Origin: Nocardioides sp. SLBN-35
Lineage (GTDB): Bacteria > Actinomycetota > Actinomycetes > Propionibacteriales > Nocardioidaceae
Direction: 5' to 3'
Assembly: GCF_006715725.1 (NCBI RefSeq)
Contig: NZ_VFNU01000001.1
Coordinates: 2,976,001 to 3,040,000 of the forward strand
Length of the DNA stretch: 64,000 nucleotides
The number at the start of each line of letters is the position of its first letter. Positions within the stretch are counted from its first letter, which is position 1. A model generated the notes under the pieces. That model searched no databases, was not told the DNA's origin, and saw only the letters and a program-made list of their open reading frames with translations. The position numbers and the translations under genes are program-made. Positions 59,452-64,000 of this stretch are shown piece after piece.

Positions 59452-60144
59452 ATGCGCTCTCGCCTCGTCGCCGGCATCCCGGCCCTGCTGGTCGTCACGT
59501 CCCTGTCTCCCCTGCTCGCCGCGTGCGGCGACGACGAGAAGCCGGAGGCGACGTCGTGCGACTGGACGCAGACCGGCGACGCCGCCCGCGACGTCGACCT
59601 CCCCGCGAAGACGACCGGCCTCAGCGGCGACGTACCCGCCGTGCTCACGACCTCGATCGGCGAGCTCAAGGTGACCCTCGATGCCGACCAGGCTCCCTGC
59701 ACCGTCGCGTCCTTCTCCTCGCTCGCCGAGCAGGCCTACTACGACAACACCTCGTGCCACCGCCAGGGCAACGACCCCGGCTTCGAGTTCCTCCAGTGCG
59801 GCGACCCGTACTTCGACCCGACCGCCGCCGACGCCGACCCCAAGACCGGCACCGGCAACCCGGGCTACACCATCCCCGACGAGGTCGACGGCTCGGAGAC
59901 CTACCCCGCCGGCACCCTCGCCATGGCCAACACCGGCCGGCCCCATTCGGGCGGCGGCCAGTTCTTCATCGTCTTCGGCGACTCCGAGTTCCCGCCCGAC
60001 TACACCGTCTGGGGTCACCTCGACGCGGCGTCGTTGGAGCTGGTGAAGAAGGCGACCGCGAGCGGGAACGACGGGTACTGGGCACAGAGCGGTGGTGGGC
60101 GGCCGAACACGCCGGTGACGTTCGAGAGCATCGACGTCGGGTAG
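59452..60144 (+). CDS. Lipoprotein peptidyl-prolyl cis-trans isomerase (cyclophilin)
   Basis: A 230-residue secreted cyclophilin. The signal peptide ends in lipobox LLAAC, placing the protein on the outer face of the membrane. The cyclophilin domain shows APCTVASFSSLAEQAYYDNT, CHRQGNDPGF, LAMANTGRPHSGGGQFFIVF and YTVWGHLDAASLELVKK. The usual catalytic FHR motif appears as SCHRQ, so activity may be reduced. ATG 59452 is 7 bp after TACGAT (59439-59444), a leaderless promoter; ATG 59443 would lie within that box. Confidence 0.88.
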   Translation: MRSRLVAGIPALLVVTSLSPLLAACGDDEKPEATSCDWTQTGDAARDVDLPAKTTGLSGDVPAVLTTSIGELKVTLDADQAPCTVASFSSLAEQAYYDNTSCHRQGNDPGFEFLQCGDPYFDPTAADADPKTGTGNPGYTIPDEVDGSETYPAGTLAMANTGRPHSGGGQFFIVFGDSEFPPDYTVWGHLDAASLELVKKATASGNDGYWAQSGGGRPNTPVTFESIDVG

Positions 60145-60239
60145 GTCGCTACGGACCGAGCGGAGCTCGTCTCAGAGCAGGACGCGCACCAACACACCAT
60201 CCGCTTGAGATCGAACACCAGTTCGACTGCCATACTCGT

Positions 60240-61577
60240 ATGGCACCCACCGTCGACGCCGGCGCAGCGGAGCTGCTCGCTGCCGAGGAGGCCGGCGTGC
60301 GCCACAGGAGGCAGTTGGAGGTCGACGCGCTGCTGCGGCTCCTGGCCTGGTGCGACCTGCACTCGCTCGACCCGCAGTCCCAACCGGGCGCCGTACCAGT
60401 GCGGTTCGGCGGCGACCGCCTCGTGCGCCTGGGCGGCGAGGGCACGCCGCAGACCTCCGAGCTCTGCATGGCCGAGTTCGCCGTCGCCAGCAACGCCGGA
60501 TGGATCGCCACCTCCCACCGCGCAGCCGCGGCACTCGACCTGCGCCACCGCCTCCCCCGCCTGTGGGAGCGGGTCCAGCGCCTCGACGTCGAGGTGTGGG
60601 TCGCCCGCAGGATCACCGACCTCTCCCGCAACCTCACCCGCGCCGCGGTCGAGATCGTCGACATCTCCCTCGCCGCGGCCTGCGACCTGACGCCGGGCAA
60701 GCTGATCGAGCTCGCCGAGGCCCGCATCATCGAAGCCGACCCGCAGGCCCACCGCGACCGGATCGCCGCCGAAGAGGCCCGCATCACCCTCAGGCTCCCC
60801 AACGCGGGCGCCCTCGAGTTCACCACCAGCGTCGAGGAGCTCGCGCAGGCCCTGGCCGACCACCACGTCCCCGACGACGAGGACGACGTCGCGACCATGG
60901 ACCAGCTCCGAGCCCGCGCGGTCGAGCTGCTCGCCGACCCCCATGCCGCCGTCCGCTTCCTCGAGGGGCTCCGGGAGCCCGAGACACCTCCCGCGCCGAC
61001 GACCACTCGGGCCCCGCGCAGGGCCACCGTCTACGTCCACATCGACGCCGCCGTCCTCGCCGGTCTCGCCACCGGTGTCGCCCGCGTGGAGGACCTGGGA
61101 CCGATGCTCCTCGAGCAGATCGCCGCCCTGGTACGCCACCGCTCCATCGACCTGCACCCGGTCATCGACCTCAACTCCGGCACCGCCGTCGACGCCTACG
61201 AGCACCCCACGGCCTGCAAGGAGCGCACCCAGCTCCGCACCGGCGGCGACGTCTTCCCCCACTCCGCCTCCCGCACCCGCCGCCTGGACCACGACCACGT
61301 CACGCCCTACGACAAGGACGGGCCACCCGGCCAGACCGGCGACCTCAACGACGCCCCCCCCCTCACCCGACGACACCACCGGGCCAAGACCCACCTCCCC
61401 TACCGCACCCGCCAGCTCGGCCTCGGCGCCTACCGATGGCAGACCCCGCACGGCCTACTCCGCGTCGTGACCCGGTACGGCACGACCGTGGTCGAACCGC
61501 TGCGCACCACCGACGGCACACTGGTCGGTGAGGTCTACCCCGCGCGGTATGACGTGCGGTACGACGTCGGCGCGTAG
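60240..61577 (+). CDS. DUF222/HNH endonuclease-domain protein (13E12 type)
   Basis: A 445-residue protein with an N-terminal DUF222 domain (about 1-200, helical: DALLRLLAWCDLHSLDPQSQ; LCMAEFAVASNAGWIATSHR; RLPRLWERVQRLDVEVWVAR) and a C-terminal HNH nuclease motif (DHDHVTPY ... NDAPPLTRRHHRAKTH). This is the actinobacterial 13E12-repeat family, usually present in many copies per genome; its biological role is unknown. A 7-bp-arm palindrome, GCCATAC (60229-60235)/GTATGGC (60238-60244), overlaps the start codon. Confidence 0.85.
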   Translation: MAPTVDAGAAELLAAEEAGVRHRRQLEVDALLRLLAWCDLHSLDPQSQPGAVPVRFGGDRLVRLGGEGTPQTSELCMAEFAVASNAGWIATSHRAAAALDLRHRLPRLWERVQRLDVEVWVARRITDLSRNLTRAAVEIVDISLAAACDLTPGKLIELAEARIIEADPQAHRDRIAAEEARITLRLPNAGALEFTTSVEELAQALADHHVPDDEDDVATMDQLRARAVELLADPHAAVRFLEGLREPETPPAPTTTRAPRRATVYVHIDAAVLAGLATGVARVEDLGPMLLEQIAALVRHRSIDLHPVIDLNSGTAVDAYEHPTACKERTQLRTGGDVFPHSASRTRRLDHDHVTPYDKDGPPGQTGDLNDAPPLTRRHHRAKTHLPYRTRQLGLGAYRWQTPHGLLRVVTRYGTTVVEPLRTTDGTLVGEVYPARYDVRYDVGA

Positions 61578-61654
61578 ACACCCGCCTGACCCCGCACCAG
61601 AACGGTCAGTACGTGCGTCCGTTGCCGTGCCGAGCGGACACCTACGCTGAGAGG

Positions 61655-62779
61655 ATGAGCCGAGCCGATGCCGTTCTCGTCCTCAACGCCGGCTCGTCGT
61701 CGCTGAAGTACCAGGTCCTACGCCCTTCCGCGGGTGAGCGGATGCTGCGAGGAACTATCGAGCACCGGCACGGTCCGTGGAGCTCCGCGTTCGACCGCGT
61801 CATCGCAGCAGTGGACCAGGCCGGGCTGGCCGACCAGCTCACCGCGATCGGCCACCGCGTGGTCCACGGTGGCGATCTCCGCGAACCGGTCCTGATCGAC
61901 GACAGGGCGGTCGAGAGGCTGGAGGCGCTGAGCGACCTGGCGCCGCTGCACAATCCCCCGGCGGTCGAGGGCATCAGGCACACCCGGAGGAGGTACCCGC
62001 ACCTCGCACAGGTCGCCGTCTTCGACACCGCCTTCTTCGCCGACCTCCCCGACGCGGCCGCCACCTATGCGCTCGACCGGCAGGTGACCGAGGCCCAAGG
62101 GATCCGCAGGTACGGCATGCACGGCATCAGCCACGAGTACGTCGCCCGACGCGCCGCGGTTCTCCTCGGCCGTGATCTCACCGAGCTCAGCCTGATCACC
62201 CTGCACCTGGGCAACGGATCGTCGGCAGCGGCTCTCCGCGGGGGCCGTCCCCAGGACACCAGCATGGGACTGACACCACTCGAGGGCCTGGTCATGGGCA
62301 CCAGGGGCGGCGACCTCGATCCGGGGATCCTGCTCCACCTGCTGCGTCTGCCGGGGTTCGGCGTCGACCGTCTCGAAGACCTGCTGCACCACCGGAGCGG
62401 ACTCCAGGGCCTGGCCGGCTTGAGCGACTTCCGCGATCTCGTCGCCGCGATGGCGGCCGGCGACCGTCAGGCAGCGCGGGCGTACGACGTCTACTGCCAC
62501 CGGGTCCGCAAGTACGTCGGCTCCTACCTGGCTGTGCTCGACGGAGCCGACGTCGTCGTGTTCACGGGCGGCGTGGGCGAGAACGTGCCGCGGGTACGGG
62601 CCGATGCCCTGGCTCGGCTGGACCGGCTGGGCATCGAGGTCGACGGCGAGCGCAACGCCGCGGCGGGAGGCGGACCTGCCCTGATCAGCGCGCTGACCTC
62701 GCGGGTGGCGGTGGTCGTGATGCCGACCGATGAGGAGCTGGCGATCGGCCTGAAGGTCGTGGACCTACTCGGGCACTGA
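61655..62779 (+). CDS. ackA: Acetate kinase
   Basis: A 374-residue acetate/propionate kinase of the ASKHA fold. Motifs: [15 protein letters not shown] (N-terminal signature), [60 protein letters not shown] (second signature), [23 protein letters not shown] (ends before the next motif), and [13 protein letters not shown]. It converts acetyl phosphate plus ADP to acetate plus ATP. Its 3' end overlaps the convergent phosphoketolase by 15 bp; phosphoketolase makes the acetyl phosphate it uses. Confidence 0.95.
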   Translation: MSRADAVLVLNAGSSSLKYQVLRPSAGERMLRGTIEHRHGPWSSAFDRVIAAVDQAGLADQLTAIGHRVVHGGDLREPVLIDDRAVERLEALSDLAPLHNPPAVEGIRHTRRRYPHLAQVAVFDTAFFADLPDAAATYALDRQVTEAQGIRRYGMHGISHEYVARRAAVLLGRDLTELSLITLHLGNGSSAAALRGGRPQDTSMGLTPLEGLVMGTRGGDLDPGILLHLLRLPGFGVDRLEDLLHHRSGLQGLAGLSDFRDLVAAMAAGDRQAARAYDVYCHRVRKYVGSYLAVLDGADVVVFTGGVGENVPRVRADALARLDRLGIEVDGERNAAAGGGPALISALTSRVAVVVMPTDEELAIGLKVVDLLGH

Positions 62780-64000
62780 CAGGTTCGCCGTCGAAGGGTC
62801 GGCAGCAGGTGCTGTCCACCGCCACTGCTCGACCTCCGGAAGGTCCACGCCGTGCTCGCGTGTCCACGCCCGGGCCCGGCGTCGGGTGTCCTCCATCAGC
62901 TGCCGGACCCCCGCCGCTCGCTGGCCGAGCCCGGGCACCCGGTCGATCACGTCCATCACCAGGTGGTAGCGGTCCAGGTCGTTCATCATGAGCATGTCGA
63001 ACGGCGTGGTCGTCGTCCCCTCCTCCCGGTAGCCGCGAACGTGGATGTTGTCGTGGTTGGTGCGGCGATAGGTCAGGCGGTGGATCAACCAGGGATAGCC
63101 GTGGTAGGCGAAGATCACCGGCTTGTCCGCCGTGAAGACCGCGTCGAAGGCGGCGCCGGTGAGTCCGTGGGGGTGCTCGCGGTCGTCCTGGAGGCGCATC
63201 AGGTCGACGACGTTGACGAAGCGCACGCTGAGGTCGGGCAGGTGCTGGCGCAGGAGGGCGGCGGCCGCCAGGGCCTCGTGGGTGGGCACGTCGCCGGCAG
63301 CGGCGAGGACGACGTCGGGCTCCGGCGCACCCGTCGAGGCCCACTCCCAGATGCCCAGGCCGCGAGCGCAGTGCAGGTCCGCCTGTTCGGGGCCGAGCCA
63401 GTCGAAGGTGGGTTGCTTTCCCGCCACCACGACGTTGACGTAGTCGGTGCTCGCCAAGCAGTGCCGCATGGTCGCCAGCAGCGTGTTGGCGTCCGGCGGG
63501 AGGTAGACGCGGACCACCTCCGCCTTCTTGTTCACCACGTGGTCGATGAACCCGGGATCCTGGTGGGAGAACCCGTTGTGGTCCTGCCTCCAGACGTGCG
63601 AGGTGAGCAGGTAGTTGAGCGAGGCGATGGGCTCCCTCCACTCGAGTGTCCGGGTGACCTTGAGCCATTTCGCGTGCTGGTTGAGCATCGAGTCCACCAG
63701 GTGGATGAACGCCTCGTAGCAGCTGAACAGGCCATGCCGGCCGGTGAGCAGGTAGCCCTCGAGCCAGCCTTGGCAGGTGTGCTCGGAGAGGATCTCCATC
63801 ACACGACCGCTGGTCGCCAGGTGCTCGTCGGTGGTCCGGATCTCGCCGGCGAAGACCTTGTCGGTGACCTCGTAGATGGCGTCGAGGCGGTTGGAGGCGG
63901 TCTCGTCGGGGCCGACCACACGGAAGTCGCGGGCGTTGCGGCGCACGACCTCCGCGAGGTAGCGCCCCAGGACGCGGGTGGGCTCGTGGACCGAGGCACC
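62765..64000 (-). CDS. xfp: Phosphoketolase, C-terminal 411 residues (5' end beyond the window)
   Basis: The reading frame is open from the stop at 62765 to the window edge at 64000, so about half of the usual ~790-residue protein is present. It covers the C-terminal two domains of xylulose-5-phosphate/fructose-6-phosphate phosphoketolase: [40 protein letters not shown], the [20 protein letters not shown] part of the pyrimidine-binding domain, and [20 protein letters not shown] near the end. The enzyme uses thiamine diphosphate to split sugar phosphates into acetyl phosphate and a shorter sugar phosphate. Together with the adjacent acetate kinase it forms a phosphoketolase shunt. Confidence 0.94.
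   Translation of the reverse strand, partial: GASVHEPTRVLGRYLAEVVRRNARDFRVVGPDETASNRLDAIYEVTDKVFAGEIRTTDEHLATSGRVMEILSEHTCQGWLEGYLLTGRHGLFSCYEAFIHLVDSMLNQHAKWLKVTRTLEWREPIASLNYLLTSHVWRQDHNGFSHQDPGFIDHVVNKKAEVVRVYLPPDANTLLATMRHCLASTDYVNVVVAGKQPTFDWLGPEQADLHCARGLGIWEWASTGAPEPDVVLAAAGDVPTHEALAAAALLRQHLPDLSVRFVNVVDLMRLQDDREHPHGLTGAAFDAVFTADKPVIFAYHGYPWLIHRLTYRRTNHDNIHVRGYREEGTTTTPFDMLMMNDLDRYHLVMDVIDRVPGLGQRAAGVRQLMEDTRRRARAWTREHGVDLPEVEQWRWTAPAADPSTANLSVPE

Overview
The window is very GC-rich chromosomal DNA from an actinobacterium. Support comes from the RNA-polymerase-binding protein RbpA, an F420-type luciferase-like oxidoreductase, mycothiol-type DinB/maleylpyruvate isomerase proteins, Lnt next to a polyprenol-phosphate mannose synthase, a DUF222/HNH (13E12-type) protein, and many genes whose start codon lies 6-7 bases after a TANNNT box (leaderless transcription). 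The gene content fits a Nocardioides-like member of the Nocardioidaceae, but the genus is an inference. No rRNA, tRNA or CRISPR array was found.

Layout. 0-10.8 kb: a complete urea module on the minus strand, urtABCDE (urea ABC transporter) followed by ureABC-F-G-D (urease and its Ni/GTP maturation proteins), with almost every junction overlapping. It is flanked by a MarR regulator and a UrtA/AmiC-like binding protein that has no signal peptide. 10.9-22 kb: housekeeping genes (5'-3' exonuclease, Lrp regulator, lnt-ppm1-fxsA, rbpA with a sigmaR-like promoter, a transporter-GDPD-MurA-like operon led by an HTH fusion, and dehydrogenases). 22-33.6 kb: metabolic and regulatory genes, including a TetR with a 43-bp perfect palindrome, a sulfotransferase-SDR-DUF1214 operon, and helR preceded by a rifamycin-associated-element-like palindrome.

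34.2-35.8 kb is an IS110-family insertion with a frameshifted transposase and a highly structured upstream non-coding end that could encode a bridge RNA. 35.8-42.7 kb holds an SDR, DUF3224, an ECF sigma factor with its membrane partner, acetyltransferases, an internally duplicated unknown protein, a MazEF-type toxin-antitoxin pair and a methyltransferase. 42.7-48.0 kb is an accessory island: small unknown genes, a broken secreted protein, a lipoprotein, a Phd/RelE-type pair and a truncated response regulator, separated by copies of a structured intergenic repeat (four copies of a ~60-bp core plus two copies of a 71-bp left part). This is the least explained part of the window.

48-64 kb: a dicarboxylate (malonate-like) cluster (MatC-type carrier, class III CoA-transferase, fused carboxyltransferase) divergent from a FadR-type regulator and a TauE permease; a TetR-controlled acyl-CoA ligase plus NTF2-like protein; an F420-type oxidoreductase; a lipoprotein cyclophilin; an HNH protein; and finally acetate kinase convergent with a phosphoketolase that runs off the right edge (phosphoketolase-acetate shunt).
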